DNA of 64,000 bases from Azospirillum brasilense (lineage in GTDB: Bacteria; Pseudomonadota; Alphaproteobacteria; Azospirillales; Azospirillaceae), in contig NZ_CP012914.1 of NCBI RefSeq assembly GCF_001315015.1, positions 1,488,001 to 1,552,000 on the forward strand. The letters run 5' to 3'. The notes below the pieces were generated by a model, which searched no databases, had not been told where the DNA came from, and saw only the letters and a program-made list of their open reading frames with translations. Numbering within the stretch: position 1 is the first letter of the stretch; each line of letters opens with the position of its first letter. This document shows, one piece after another, positions 36,582 through 48,073 of the stretch. Made by a program: the position numbers and the translations under genes.

Positions 36582-37844
36582 TCACAGGACCAGAACGGCG
36601 CGGAAGTCGTTGACGTTGGTCAGGGTCGGCCCGGTCACCAGCAGGTCGCCGAGCGCGCTGAAGAAGCTGTAGCCGTCGTTGTCGGCCAGCCGTTCCTTGG
36701 CGTTGACGCCAGCCTCGGCGGCGCGGGACAGCGTGTCGGGGGAGAGCAGGGCGCCGGCGTTGTCCTCCGTCCCATCGATGCCGTCGGTGTCGGCGGCCAG
36801 GGCGTGGACGCCCTTCATCCCGTCCAGCGCCACGGTCAGGGCCAGCAGGAATTCGGCGTTGCGCCCGCCGCGGCCCTTGCCGCGCACGGTCACCGTGGTT
36901 TCGCCGCCGGACAGCAGGACGCAGGGCTTCGCCGCCGGCTGGTCATGCTCGACGATCTGGCGGGCGATGCCGGCATGGACGAGCGCCACCTCGCGCGACT
37001 CGCCCTCCAGGGCGTTGCCGAGGATGACGGGGGTGACACCGGCCTTGCGGGCGACCTCCGCCGCACGCTCCAGCGCCATCTGCGGGGTGGCGACCAGGAT
37101 CGTGCTGACGCGCTCCAGCCGCGGGTCGCCGGGCTTTGGGCTCTCGTCGCGGCCGGCCAGCAGATGGTCCATCACCGGCTGCGGCGGGGTGATGCCGTAC
37201 TTCTCCAGCACGGCCAGCGCGTCGGCGTAGCTGGTCGGGTCGGGCACGGTGGGGCCGGAGGCGATCACCGACAGGTCGTCGCCCGGCACGTCGGAGATGA
37301 CCAACGAGACCACCCGCGCCTTGGTCGCCGCGGCCAGCCGCCCGCCCTTGATGGCGGACAGATGCTTGCGCACGCAGTTCATCTCGGTGATGTTCGCGCC
37401 GGAACGAAGCAGCGCCTTGGACACCGCCTGCTTGTCGGCCATGCTGATGCCCGGCGCCGGCAGAGCGAGCAGGGCGGAGCCGCCGCCGGAGATCAGGCAG
37501 AGCATCAGGTCGTCGGGGCCGAGCGAGGCGGCGATGTCGAGGATGCGCTTTGCCGCCTGCTGGCCGGCCTCGTCGGGGACGGGGTGCGACGCCTCGACCA
37601 CCTCGATCCGCTCGCAGGGCACGTTGTGGCCATAGCGCGTGACGACCAGACCGGACAGCGGACCCTTCCAGTGATCCTCAACCGCCTTCGCCATGGAGGC
37701 CGCGGCCTTGCCGGCACCGACGACGACCGTGCGGCCCTTGGGCGGTTCCGGAAGATGCGGCGGCACGCACAGCGCCGGCTGCGCCGAAGCGACGGCGGCG
37801 CGGAACATGTCGGTCAGGAGCGCGCGGGGATCGGTGGTCGTCAT
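36582..37844 (-). CDS. glycerate 2-kinase (MOFRL/GckA type)
   Basis: This 420-residue protein phosphorylates D-glycerate to 2-phosphoglycerate. The N-terminal DUF4147 region has VVVGAGKAAASMAKAVE and SHPVPDEAGQQAA, with LISGGGSALL in the nucleotide site. The C-terminal MOFRL region contains LSGGETTVTVRGKGRGGRNAEFLLA and ADTDGIDGTEDNAGAL. Residues after about 345 are the typical closure. The ATG at 37844 was preferred to the one at 37898 because the added 18 residues look non-coding. It is the last step of the glycerate route and the last gene of the minus-strand set gcl-hyi-glxR-kinase. Confidence 0.9.
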   Translation of the reverse strand: MTTTDPRALLTDMFRAAVASAQPALCVPPHLPEPPKGRTVVVGAGKAAASMAKAVEDHWKGPLSGLVVTRYGHNVPCERIEVVEASHPVPDEAGQQAAKRILDIAASLGPDDLMLCLISGGGSALLALPAPGISMADKQAVSKALLRSGANITEMNCVRKHLSAIKGGRLAAATKARVVSLVISDVPGDDLSVIASGPTVPDPTSYADALAVLEKYGITPPQPVMDHLLAGRDESPKPGDPRLERVSTILVATPQMALERAAEVARKAGVTPVILGNALEGESREVALVHAGIARQIVEHDQPAAKPCVLLSGGETTVTVRGKGRGGRNAEFLLALTVALDGMKGVHALAADTDGIDGTEDNAGALLSPDTLSRAAEAGVNAKERLADNDGYSFFSALGDLLVTGPTLTNVNDFRAVLVL

Positions 37845-37948
37845 GGTTCGGTTCTGTCCCTTCCCTGAGCCGCGCCGTTCGTCGGCGCCGGTCCTCATGT
37901 GCTGGGAATGCTAACGAAATTGGCGCAGGGGGCAATGGGGAGTGCTTT

Positions 37949-38093
37949 CCCCTCTCACATCATGAGAGAGGGGGCCCGCAAAGCGGGCGGGTGAAGGTGG
38001 CCGAGGATCAGTCCCGTATTCCTGGCGGCACCCTCACCCTTGCATGCGGCGCATCGGCCACTCCCTCTCCCGGGGCGGGAGTGGGAGAACGAA
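37949..38093. repeat. intergenic hairpins of the CCCTCTCCC type
   Basis: One hairpin (CCCCTCTC / GAGAGGGG, 37949-37973) and a second (CCCTCTCCCG / CGGGAGTGGGAG, near 38070-38090) flank a run between the kinase and glxR genes. Related hairpins occur at 40032 and 55162. They look like REP-type repeats common in these genomes. Confidence 0.5.
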
Positions 38094-38099
38094 ACAGCC

Positions 38100-39008
38100 T
38101 CACTCCGCGGGTTCGGTCACGCGGTGGTTCTGGCCGATCTCGTGGTTGGCGAGCAGCTCCAGCGCGCGGACCATGCCGGAGTGGTCCCACGCCTTGCCAC
38201 CCTGCGCGGCGCAGGCGTTGAACAGCTCCTGGCAGGTTGCCGTGTTGGGCAGCGACACGCCGAGCGCTCGGGCGCCGGACAGGGCGAGGTTCAGGTCCTT
38301 CTGGTGCAGCTCAATGCGGAAACCCGGATCGAAGGTGCGCTTCACCATGCGCTCGCCATGCACTTCCAGGATGCGCGACGAGGCGAAGCCGCCCATCAGG
38401 GCCTGACGGACCTTCGCCGGGTCGGCGCCGGCCTTGGACGCGAACAGCAGGGCTTCGCCCACCGCCTCGATGGTCAGCGCGACGACGATCTGGTTGGCGA
38501 CCTTCGTCGTCTGGCCGTCGCCGTTGCCGCCAACCAGCGTGATGTTCTTGCCCATCTTCTCGAACAGCGGCTTCACCGTCTCGAAGGCCTTGTCCGGACC
38601 GCCGACCATGATGGTCAGCGAGGCGGCCTTGGCGCCGACCTCGCCGCCGGACACCGGGGCGTCGAGGTAGTCGCAGCCCAGCTCGTTGATGCGCTGGGCG
38701 AAGGCCTTGGTCTCGATCGGAGAGATCGAGGACATGTCCACGACGATCTTGCCGGCGGACAGACCCTCGGCGACGCCGTTCGGGCCGAACAGGGCGGCCT
38801 GCACATGGGGGGTGTCGGGGACCATCGTGAAGACGATGTCGGCCTTCTGCGCCACCTCGCGGCTGGAGCCGCAGGCCGTGGCGCCCTTGGCGAGCAGGTC
38901 TTCCGGGGCCGGGTTGATGTCGTAGACGAACAGGGTGTGGCCGGCGTCGGCCAGATGACCGGCCATGGGGCGGCCCATGATGCCGAGACCGATGAATCCA
39001 ACGTTCAT
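38100..39008 (-). CDS. glxR: 2-hydroxy-3-oxopropionate (tartronate semialdehyde) reductase
   Basis: This 302-residue dehydrogenase of the beta-hydroxyacid family reduces tartronate semialdehyde to D-glycerate. It starts MNVGFIGLGIMGRPMAGHLADAG (Rossmann GxGxxG). It contains DAPVSGGEVGAKAASL (substrate site), TLVGGNGDGQTTKVANQIVV with the catalytic Lys, and GFRIELHQKDLNLAL. Length is usual. It lies after hyi with a 65-bp gap and before the kinase gene, in the order expected for the glyoxylate-to-glycerate operon. Context with gcl supports this over other family members such as 3-hydroxyisobutyrate dehydrogenase. Confidence 0.92.
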   Translation of the reverse strand: MNVGFIGLGIMGRPMAGHLADAGHTLFVYDINPAPEDLLAKGATACGSSREVAQKADIVFTMVPDTPHVQAALFGPNGVAEGLSAGKIVVDMSSISPIETKAFAQRINELGCDYLDAPVSGGEVGAKAASLTIMVGGPDKAFETVKPLFEKMGKNITLVGGNGDGQTTKVANQIVVALTIEAVGEALLFASKAGADPAKVRQALMGGFASSRILEVHGERMVKRTFDPGFRIELHQKDLNLALSGARALGVSLPNTATCQELFNACAAQGGKAWDHSGMVRALELLANHEIGQNHRVTEPAE

Positions 39009-39073
39009 GGCTGTGTCCTCAAATCTTCTGTGTTCGGGCGGTCGAAACAGGGTGGGCGATCAGGCGGCGGCCA

Positions 39074-39871
39074 TCAGGCGGCGACGGTCTCGCCGGGGGT
39101 GGCGGCGCGCATCCAGCCCAGCCCTTCGCTGGTCCCCTTGGCCGGCTTGTACTCGCAGCCGACCCAGCCGTCGTAGCCGATCCGGTCGAGCGCTGCGAAG
39201 ACGAAGGGGTAGTTGATCTCGCCGGTGCCCGGCTCGTTGCGGCCCGGATTGTCGGCGATCTGGACATGCGCGATCTTCGGCAGCAGGCGCTGCATGGTCG
39301 GGACGAGATCGCCCTCCATGATCTGCATGTGATAGACGTCGTACTGGATGAAGAGGTTGTCGGAGCCGACGGCCTCCAGAATCCGTTCCGCCTGCGCGGT
39401 GTTGGTCAGATAGAAGCCCGGAATGTCGCGGGTGTTGATCGGCTCGATCAGGAAGCGGATGCCGGCCTGCTTCAGCGCCTTGGCGGCGAAGGACAGGTTG
39501 TCGACGAAGGTGCGCTCCAGCGCGTCCGCCGCCACGCCCGCCGGGGCCTTGCCGGCGAGGCAGTTGATCTGCTTGCAGCCCAGCGCCGTGGCGTATTCGA
39601 TGGCGCGGCCCACCCCGTCCTGGAATTCGCCCACGCGGTCCGGCAGGACGGCGATGCCACGCTCGCCCGCGTCCCAGTCGCCCGCCGGCAGGTTGTGCAG
39701 GACCTGGGTCAGCCGGTTGGCGGCCAGCCGCTCGACCAGCGCGTTCTTCTCGAAGGCATAGGGGAACAGGTACTCGACGCCGGTGAAGCCGTCCTTCGCC
39801 GCCGCGGCGAAGCGATCAAGGAAGGGCAGCTCGTTGTAGAGCATCGTCAGATTGGCGGCGAATTTGGGCAT
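39074..39871 (-). CDS. hyi: hydroxypyruvate isomerase
   Basis: This 265-residue TIM-barrel protein of the xylose-isomerase-like family interconverts hydroxypyruvate and tartronate semialdehyde. It begins MPKFAANLTMLYNELPFLDRF, the usual Hyi start, and has FLIEPINTRDIPGFYL and YDVYHMQIMEGDL (metal-binding Glu, His, Asp), plus HVQIADNPGRNEPGTGEINYPFVF. Length is usual. The ATG at 39871 follows GGGAGAGAG; a longer frame to 39964 lacks a good start. It lies between gcl and glxR on the same strand. Confidence 0.93.
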   Translation of the reverse strand: MPKFAANLTMLYNELPFLDRFAAAAKDGFTGVEYLFPYAFEKNALVERLAANRLTQVLHNLPAGDWDAGERGIAVLPDRVGEFQDGVGRAIEYATALGCKQINCLAGKAPAGVAADALERTFVDNLSFAAKALKQAGIRFLIEPINTRDIPGFYLTNTAQAERILEAVGSDNLFIQYDVYHMQIMEGDLVPTMQRLLPKIAHVQIADNPGRNEPGTGEINYPFVFAALDRIGYDGWVGCEYKPAKGTSEGLGWMRAATPGETVAA

Positions 39872-40031
39872 GTCTCTCTCCCGGATGTTCGTTTCGGGCC
39901 GGATGTTCGTTACAGGCTTGGCCGGTTGGCGGTCAGGATCGAAGGGTGACGGTGGGGGCGTCAACGCGACAGCCGCCTTTTTTCACCCTGCGGAACTGTG
40001 GATCTGACGGAGCCGCTTGCCCCCACCCTGA

Positions 40032-40056
40032 CCCTCCCCCGCTGGGCGGGAGAGGG
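40032..40056. repeat. CCCTCCCCCGC / GCGGGAGAGGG hairpin
   Basis: An 11-bp stem with one mismatch and a 3-base loop lies between gcl and hyi. Same family as 37949 and 55162. It might attenuate transcription into hyi. Confidence 0.5.
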
Positions 40057-40079
40057 GAATTGGGCGCGCGGCGTGTTGA

Positions 40080-41849
40080 TCAGACCCGCACCAGCTCCGG
40101 CTCGTCCGCGGGCACGTCCAGCACGTCCTCGAACTCGGTGATGTTGTTGATCTCCGTGCCCATGGCGATGTTGGTGACCCGCTCCAGGATGACCTCGACG
40201 ACCACCGGAACCTGGAACTCGTCCATCCACTGCTGCGCCTGGGCGAAGGCGGATTGCAGGTTGTCCGGGTCGGTGACGCGGATGGCCTTGCAGCCGAGAC
40301 CTTCGGCCACCGCGACGTGGTCGACGCCGTAGACGCCGATCTCCGGGGCGTTGATGTTCTCGAAGGAGAGCTGGACCTGGAAGTCCATCTGGAAGGCGCG
40401 CTGCGCCTGCCGGATCAGACCGAGGTAGCTGTTGTTCACCAGAACGTGGATGTAGGGCAGCTTGAACTGAGCGCCCACCGCCAGCTCCTCGATCAGGAAC
40501 TGGAAGTCGTAGTCGCCGGACAGGGCGACGATCTTGCGCTTTGGATCGGCCACCCGCACGCCGAGCGCCGCCGGCAGGGTCCAGCCGAGCGGACCGGCCT
40601 GACCGCAATTGATCCAATGGCGCGGCTTGTAGACGTGCAGGAACTGCGCGCCGGCGATCTGCGACAGGCCGATGGTCGAGACGTAGCAGACGTCCTCGCC
40701 GAAGGCGCTGTTCATCTCCTGATAGACGCGCTGCGGCTTGATCGGCACGTTGGCGAAATCGGACTTGCGCAGCATGGAGCGCTTGCGGACCTGACAGGTC
40801 TTCACCCACTCCGACCAGTCGCGCAGCTTGCCGGCGGCCTTCCACTCCTTCGCCACCTCGATGAAGAGGTCGAGCGCGGCCCCGGCGTCGGACACGATGC
40901 CCAGGTCCGGCGCGAAGACGCGGCCGATCTGGGTCGGTTCGATGTCCACATGCACGAACTTGCGGCCCTTGGTGTAGACGTCGACCGAGCCGGTGTGGCG
41001 GTTGGCCCAGCGGTTGCCGATGCCCAGCACGAAGTCGGACGCCAGCATGGCGGCGTTGCCGTAGCGATGGGCGGTCTGCAGGCCGACCATGCCGGCCATC
41101 AGCGGATGGTCGTCCGGAATGGCGCCCCAGGCCATCAGGGTCGGGATGACCGGAAGGCCGACGACCTCGGCGAACTCGACCAGACGGTCGCTGGCGTCGG
41201 CGTTGATGATGCCGCCACCGGCCACCAGCAGCGGACGCTCCGCCGCGTTCAGCATGGCCAGCGCCTTTTCCACCTGGGCGCGGGTCGCCGCCGGCTTGTA
41301 GGTGGGCAGCGGCTCGTAGGCGTCGGGATCGAACTCGATCTCGGCCATCTGCACGTCGATCGGCAGGTCGAGCAGCACCGGGCCGGGCCGGCCGGAGCGC
41401 ATCAGGTGGAAGGCCTGCTGGAAGGCGTAGGGGACCTGCCCCGGCTCCAGGATGGTGACCGCCCACTTGGCGACCGGCTTGGCAATGGACGGGATGTCCA
41501 CAGCCTGAAAATCCTCCTTGTGCAGGCGGGCGCGCGGCGCCTGGCCGGTGATGCACAGGATCGGAATGGAGTCGGCGGAGGCCGAATAGAGGCCCGTGAT
41601 CATGTCGGTACCGGCGGGGCCGGAGGTGCCGATGCACACGCCAATGTTGCCGGCCTTGGCGCGCGTGTAGCCTTCGGCCATATGCGACGCGCCTTCGACA
41701 TGGCGCGCAAGAACGTGGCCGATGCGGCCGTTGCGTTGCAGCGCCGCGTAGAACGGATTGATGGCCGCTCCGGGGACGCCAAAGCAAACGGACACGCCTT
41801 CCTTTTCCAGGACATGCACCGCCGCTTCAATCGCCATCATCCTAGCCAT
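40080..41849 (-). CDS. gcl: glyoxylate carboligase (tartronate-semialdehyde synthase)
   Basis: This 589-residue ThDP- and FAD-binding enzyme joins two glyoxylates to tartronate semialdehyde and CO2. The N-terminal domain has a Val in place of the usual catalytic Glu ([13 protein letters not shown]), the hallmark of Gcl. The ThDP motif runs from [15 protein letters not shown] to VLVNNSYLG. Length is usual (about 593). The ATG at 41849 is preceded by GGGAGGAG. It is the first gene of the minus-strand glycerate set. ThDP need links it to the neighbouring thiE. Confidence 0.95.
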   Translation of the reverse strand: MARMMAIEAAVHVLEKEGVSVCFGVPGAAINPFYAALQRNGRIGHVLARHVEGASHMAEGYTRAKAGNIGVCIGTSGPAGTDMITGLYSASADSIPILCITGQAPRARLHKEDFQAVDIPSIAKPVAKWAVTILEPGQVPYAFQQAFHLMRSGRPGPVLLDLPIDVQMAEIEFDPDAYEPLPTYKPAATRAQVEKALAMLNAAERPLLVAGGGIINADASDRLVEFAEVVGLPVIPTLMAWGAIPDDHPLMAGMVGLQTAHRYGNAAMLASDFVLGIGNRWANRHTGSVDVYTKGRKFVHVDIEPTQIGRVFAPDLGIVSDAGAALDLFIEVAKEWKAAGKLRDWSEWVKTCQVRKRSMLRKSDFANVPIKPQRVYQEMNSAFGEDVCYVSTIGLSQIAGAQFLHVYKPRHWINCGQAGPLGWTLPAALGVRVADPKRKIVALSGDYDFQFLIEELAVGAQFKLPYIHVLVNNSYLGLIRQAQRAFQMDFQVQLSFENINAPEIGVYGVDHVAVAEGLGCKAIRVTDPDNLQSAFAQAQQWMDEFQVPVVVEVILERVTNIAMGTEINNITEFEDVLDVPADEPELVRV

Positions 41850-42044
41850 GGCTTGGTCTCCTCCCTCGCGTAACGGGTCGCTGTTGCGTTGGATTGAGCT
41901 TTCATCAGCAGGGCGGCTATTGGCAAAGTGTTGGCGAATCCTTTCCGCGTGATGGAAATCGCGCCGAACGGGGCAGTCCTTCACGGCTCTGCGGACAATT
42001 ATGCTGCACTTGCACAGTCCCGATGGCGCTGTCATCGTGAGCGG

Positions 42045-42668
42045 ATGATGGCGATCCCGAGTCCCCGCCTCCTGGCGATCACGGACCGGCGGCAGGCGGC
42101 GCAGCCCCTGCCGGATCTGGCGGCACGCCTGTTCGCCGGCGGGCTGCGCTGGCTGTCGCTGCGCGAAAAGGATCTGGACGAGTCCCGGCAGATTGCCCTG
42201 GCCCACGCGCTGGTGGAGCGGGCACGGCCCTGGGGGGCGGTGATCACGCTGCATGGCGACCCGGATCTGGCGCTGGCCGCCGGGACGGACGGCGTGCATC
42301 TGCCGGAGGGGGCCGATGTCGCGGCGGCGCGGCGGCGGCTCGGCCCCGGCGCGGTGGTCGGGCTCTCTGCCCACGACGCGGAAGGGATTCGGCGGGCCGC
42401 GGCGGGCGGGGCCGACTACGTCACGTTGTCGCCCATCTTTCCGTCGCCGAGCAAGCCGGGCTACGGCCCGCCGCTTGGGACGGAGGGGCTGGGACGCCTG
42501 GCCGCGGACGCCGGTCTGCCCATCATCGCGCTCGGTGGCGTGGAGTCGGGCAATATCCGAGACTGTCTGGCCGCGGGAGCCGCCGGAGTGGCGGTCATGG
42601 GCACGGTGATGCGGACACCGGACCGCCTGCCCGATCTTCTCAAGGCATTGAAAGGCGGACAACCGTAA
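42045..42668 (+). CDS. thiE: thiamine-phosphate synthase
   Basis: This 207-residue TIM-barrel enzyme couples the pyrimidine and thiazole halves of thiamine. Motifs are [74 protein letters not shown] and [12 protein letters not shown] TenI-like regulator has the same fold, but the full set of phosphate- and pyrimidine-binding residues points to ThiE. Two ATG codons (42045, 42048) are adjacent, with no strong ribosome-binding site. It is divergent from gcl and 70 bp before the next operator. Confidence 0.85.
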   Translation: MMAIPSPRLLAITDRRQAAQPLPDLAARLFAGGLRWLSLREKDLDESRQIALAHALVERARPWGAVITLHGDPDLALAAGTDGVHLPEGADVAAARRRLGPGAVVGLSAHDAEGIRRAAAGGADYVTLSPIFPSPSKPGYGPPLGTEGLGRLAADAGLPIIALGGVESGNIRDCLAAGAAGVAVMGTVMRTPDRLPDLLKALKGGQP

Positions 42669-42737
42669 GGACAAAGGGCCGGCGGAGCCACCCTATCTTT
42701 ATCGTAATCCTGGACTTTTCAGCCCAAAATGTGCATC

Positions 42738-42747
42738 TGGTATCTCA
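42738..42747. promoter_or_regulatory. imperfect operator TGGTATCTCA
   Basis: Within GCATCTGGTATCTCATATACG, 92 bp upstream of the second GntR gene; the right half-site has diverged. Confidence 0.5.
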
Positions 42748-42838
42748 TATACGAAAACGATGCGATGCCTTTCGCACGACCGGGCCGGCGCACAGTGGGG
42801 TGCTTCCGGACGGCCAGCATTGAGGAACGGTGCCGACC

Positions 42839-43528
42839 ATGAACCCTCCGCCGATCAACGTCCAGCCGCTCGACACCGGATCGACCTTCCGCGCTCAGGC
42901 GTATCACGCGTTGAAGCAAGCCATCTCGCAAATGGACATCTACGACCATAACGAGGAGATCCGGCTTGAGGAGCGGCAGCTCAGCGAGCTGCTGGGTGTC
43001 AGCCGGACGCCGATCCGCGAGGCGCTGACCCTGCTGGAGCAGGAGGGGTTCATCCGCCTCCAGCCCCGCCGGGGCATCTTCGTCATCCGCAAGACGAAGG
43101 CCGAGATCGTCGAGATGATCCAGGTCTGGGCGGCGCTGGAAAGCATGGCCGGGCGGATGGTCGCGACGCAGGCCACCGACGAGGACATCCGCACCCTGTG
43201 GGACCTTTTCCGCAACTTCGAGATGCGGAACCCCAAGGAGCATGTCAACGAATACTCCGACGCCAACATCGCCTTCCACAAGAGCATCATCCGGCTCAGC
43301 GGGTCCAAGCTGATCCAGGAGATGACCGACAACCTGTTCATCCACATCCGCGCGATCCGCAAGCTGACCATCGGCCAGGACAACCGGGTGGAGCGGTCGA
43401 TCAACGACCACAAGGAAATCATCAAGGCCCTGGAACGCCGCGACGTCGATCAGGCCGAACACCTGATCCGCGACCACACGTTGGGTCTGGCGGCGCACGT
43501 CGAGAAGCATTGCGACTTCCTGGAGTAA
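42839..43528 (+). CDS. GntR-family transcriptional regulator, FCD subfamily, copy 2
   Basis: This 229-residue paralogue of the copy at 22916-23605 has the same length. The winged helix-turn-helix ([43 protein letters not shown]) is nearly the same, so the two should recognise the same DNA. The FCD domain keeps the metal-binding histidines (HKSI, HKEII, HTLGLAAHVEKH). The ATG at 42839 gives the length of the paralogue; a GTG at 42830 is closer to the ribosome-binding site TGAGGA. A degenerate operator upstream suggests control by itself or its twin. It is convergent with pyk. Confidence 0.87.
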   Translation: MNPPPINVQPLDTGSTFRAQAYHALKQAISQMDIYDHNEEIRLEERQLSELLGVSRTPIREALTLLEQEGFIRLQPRRGIFVIRKTKAEIVEMIQVWAALESMAGRMVATQATDEDIRTLWDLFRNFEMRNPKEHVNEYSDANIAFHKSIIRLSGSKLIQEMTDNLFIHIRAIRKLTIGQDNRVERSINDHKEIIKALERRDVDQAEHLIRDHTLGLAAHVEKHCDFLE

Positions 43529-43570
43529 GGGTGCCCCGCCCCCTGTGAGGGGAAGGGCACGCACGGGTGG

Positions 43571-45034
43571 TCAGACCGGCTCGTGGAGCTTCGCGGTCGT
43601 CACGCTGTTCAGACCGTTCGCGGTGATCGTGACCACGCGCAGGCTGTTGGTGGTGCCGGGCGTTCCGAAGGGGACGCCCGCCGTCACGATCAGTGACTGG
43701 CCGGGAGCGCCGATGCCCTCCTGGGCGGCGACGAGGCTGGCCCGCTCGACCATCTCCGCGAAATTCGCCACGTCGGCGGTCCAGACCGGGTGCACGCCCC
43801 AGGCCAGTGACAGCAGGCGGGCGGTGCCGCGTTCGGCGCTGAGCCCGAGGATCGGCACGGTCGGCCGCTCGCGCGAGGCGCGCCGCGCGGTGGAGCCGGT
43901 GCTGGTGAAGGTGGCGATGCCGGCGGCCGAGATGGTCTCGGCGATCTGGCGCGCCGCGGCGGACAGGGCGTCCGGGGTGGTCGCCTCCGGGCTCGGATGC
44001 TCGGAATCCATGATGCGGCGGTAGAGGGGATCGCGCTCCACCCGGCGGATGATGCGGTCCATCATCGCCACGGCTTCCACCGGATGCTTGCCCGACGCGG
44101 ATTCCGCCGAGAGCATCACGGCGTCGGACCCGTCATAGACGGCGGTCGCCACGTCCGACGCCTCGGCGCGCGTCGGCGTCGGCTCGGTGATCATGGATTC
44201 CAGCATCTGCGTGGCGACGATCACCGGCTTGCCGGCGGCGCGGCTGAGGCGGATCATCCGCTTCTGCAGGCCGGGCACGTCCTCCGGCGGCAGTTCCACG
44301 CCGAGGTCGCCGCGGGCCACCATCACCGCGTCCGACAGGGCGATGATCTCCTCCAGCCGGGGCAGGGCGGCGGGCTTCTCCACCTTGGTCATGATGTGGG
44401 CGCGGTCGCCGATCAGGGCGCGCGCCTCCAGAATGTCCTCCGGCCGCTGCACGAAGCTGAGGCCGATCCAGTCCACGCCCAGCGTCAGGCCGAACTGCAG
44501 GTCGCTGCGGTCCTTCTCCGACAGGGCGCTGAGGGCCAGCGTGGTGCCGGGGACGTTCATGCCCTTGCGGTCGGACAGTGTGCCGCCGACCATGACCTCG
44601 GTCTCGGCGTGGTCGGGGCCGCAGCTCAGCACGCGCAGGCGCATGCGCCCGTCGTTCAACAGAAGCTCGTGGCCCGGCTCCAGGCTGGCGAAGATCTCCG
44701 GATGCGGGACGCAGACGCGGGTGCGGTCGCCCGGCGTGGGGTCGAGGTCGAGGCGGAATCGGTCACCGCCGGCCAGGATCACCGCCACCTCCTTGAAGGT
44801 GCCGACGCGCAGCTTCGGACCCTGAAGATCGAGAAGCACGCCGATGGGGCGCCCGACCGTCTCCTCGACCGCGCGGATCTGGCGGTAGCGTTCGGCGTGG
44901 TCGCGCTGCGTGCCGTGGCTGGCGTTCAGGCGGAAGACATCCACGCCGGCCTCGGCGAGGGCGAAAATCTGGCTGTAGGTCGAGCTGGCCGGCCCCAGAG
45001 TGGCGACGATCTTGGTGCTGCGGTTGCGCTGCAT
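43571..45034 (-). CDS. pyk: pyruvate kinase
   Basis: This 487-residue enzyme transfers phosphate from PEP to ADP. Family motifs are TKIVATLGPASS, DVFRLNASHG, LLDLQGPKLRVG, IMTKVEKPAALPRLEEI, VMVARGDLGVELP and DAVMLSAESASGKHPVEAVAMM. The C-terminal domain after about residue 350 has the regulatory fold. The ATG at 45034 follows CAGGAGG. In the glycerate route it would draw 2-phosphoglycerate-derived PEP to pyruvate. It may be a second, oxalate/glyoxylate-linked pyruvate kinase, as seen in gcl-type loci of other bacteria. Confidence 0.94.
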   Translation of the reverse strand: MQRNRSTKIVATLGPASSTYSQIFALAEAGVDVFRLNASHGTQRDHAERYRQIRAVEETVGRPIGVLLDLQGPKLRVGTFKEVAVILAGGDRFRLDLDPTPGDRTRVCVPHPEIFASLEPGHELLLNDGRMRLRVLSCGPDHAETEVMVGGTLSDRKGMNVPGTTLALSALSEKDRSDLQFGLTLGVDWIGLSFVQRPEDILEARALIGDRAHIMTKVEKPAALPRLEEIIALSDAVMVARGDLGVELPPEDVPGLQKRMIRLSRAAGKPVIVATQMLESMITEPTPTRAEASDVATAVYDGSDAVMLSAESASGKHPVEAVAMMDRIIRRVERDPLYRRIMDSEHPSPEATTPDALSAAARQIAETISAAGIATFTSTGSTARRASRERPTVPILGLSAERGTARLLSLAWGVHPVWTADVANFAEMVERASLVAAQEGIGAPGQSLIVTAGVPFGTPGTTNSLRVVTITANGLNSVTTAKLHEPV

Positions 45035-45226
45035 GGCGCGGGCCTCCTGAGAGGGCGATGACTTGACAATGACTGGGTGGTGCTTGGGGTGATGCTGCGA
45101 CCGGGGTGGGGCGGGGGTCAAACCGCCGCTATGGCTTTTCCACATAGCGGGAAGTCACACGGTTGGTTTGACCGGGGGTGACCCCTGGGCGGACACTGGA
45201 CGCCCGCGATCAGCCAGGACGATGCC

Positions 45227-45979
45227 ATGAACACGCCTGTCGAGCCGCTTTCCGCCGCCAGCCTGATCCTTCTGCGCGACAGCGTGGACGGGCTGGAGGT
45301 CTTCATGATCCAGCGCCACCGCGACCTTCGCTTTGCGCCCGGCGCCACGGTGTTTCCCGGCGGGCGGCTGGACGCGGAGGACAGCGAACTGCCCTGGCGG
45401 GAGCTGTCGCTGCCGCTGACCGACGACATGCCGCAGCGGATGGCCGCGATCCGCGAGGCGTTCGAGGAGTGCGGGCTGCTGTTGACCGGCGGCACGGTGG
45501 ATACGGCTGTTCTCGACGGGCTGCGCAGCGCGTCGGGCGGGACCTTCCTGGACCGGCTGCTGGCGGCGGGGCTGGAGCCGGACCTGGCGGCGCTGGTGCC
45601 CTTCGCCCGCTGGGTCACGCCGGAGAGCGTGTGGCGGCGCTACGACACCCTGTTCTTCCTCGCCAAGGCGCCGCCGCGCCAGACCGCGGTGGTCGACGGA
45701 ATGGAGGCGGTCGCCGGCTTCTGGGGCACGCCGCGGGCCATCCTGGCCGAGGCGGAAGCGGAAAGGCTGTCGCTGGTCTTCGCCACCCGCATGACCCTGC
45801 TGCGTCTGGCCGCCTGTCGCACGGTCCGCCACGCGATGGAGGAGGCCGTGCGCTTCCACCCCCTAACCCCCATCCTGCCCCGTCCCGCCGACACCCCGGA
45901 GGGGCCAGCGTTGTGCATCCCGGAAGGGCTCGGTTACCCCCTGACGCGTGTCCTTCTGGAGCAGGCCCGGCTGGGCTGA
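45227..45979 (+). CDS. NUDIX hydrolase (NUDT19-like)
   Basis: The product has 250 residues. The Nudix box is present but interrupted by an insertion, as in NUDT19-type CoA/acyl-CoA diphosphatases: FPGGRLDAED then, after about 20 residues, MAAIREAFEECGLLL (R-E-x2-E-E-x-G). N-terminal LILLRDSVDGLEVFMIQRHRDLRF is typical. Such enzymes can hydrolyse CoA species to phosphopantetheine derivatives, which would fit a locus with heavy CoA-thioester traffic, but the substrate is not shown. The ATG at 45227 is the first in a good frame; upstream is 192 bp of non-coding sequence shared with pyk. Confidence 0.85.
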   Translation: MNTPVEPLSAASLILLRDSVDGLEVFMIQRHRDLRFAPGATVFPGGRLDAEDSELPWRELSLPLTDDMPQRMAAIREAFEECGLLLTGGTVDTAVLDGLRSASGGTFLDRLLAAGLEPDLAALVPFARWVTPESVWRRYDTLFFLAKAPPRQTAVVDGMEAVAGFWGTPRAILAEAEAERLSLVFATRMTLLRLAACRTVRHAMEEAVRFHPLTPILPRPADTPEGPALCIPEGLGYPLTRVLLEQARLG

Positions 45980-46227
45980 TCGCCTGAGGCCGTCGCGCAT
46001 TTCCAACCCGAATTTCTGGTGAACAATTCGCCTAAAATTCCGCTATGCGGAATTTCCCGTGCCTTTTTTCGCCGCCGAAGCGTTATCGTCGCAAATGCGA
46101 CTATTTGTGCATTGCACTCAGTTCGCGAAGTGGCATTATAAGGAAATAAGATATCGGTTTGACCGGAGAAATTTTCCGTTCATGTCCATAGGGTGCCTGA
46201 ACACCACGCCGACGCGAGGATAGGTCC

Positions 46228-47988
<1,761 letters not shown>

Positions 47989-48006
47989 CGGTTTGAGGCA
48001 CGAAGA

Positions 48007-48037
48007 AAGGCCCGCCGTCCGATGGGACGACGGGCCT
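48007..48037. terminator. bidirectional hairpin between the PPDK-like and CBS genes
   Basis: A 14-bp stem with one mismatch, AAGGCCCGCCGTCC / GGACGACGGGCCTT, lies between convergent genes. Confidence 0.65.
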
Positions 48038-48073
48038 TCCGGTTGGGGGCCTTCCGCTTTCGCCGGGCCGCGG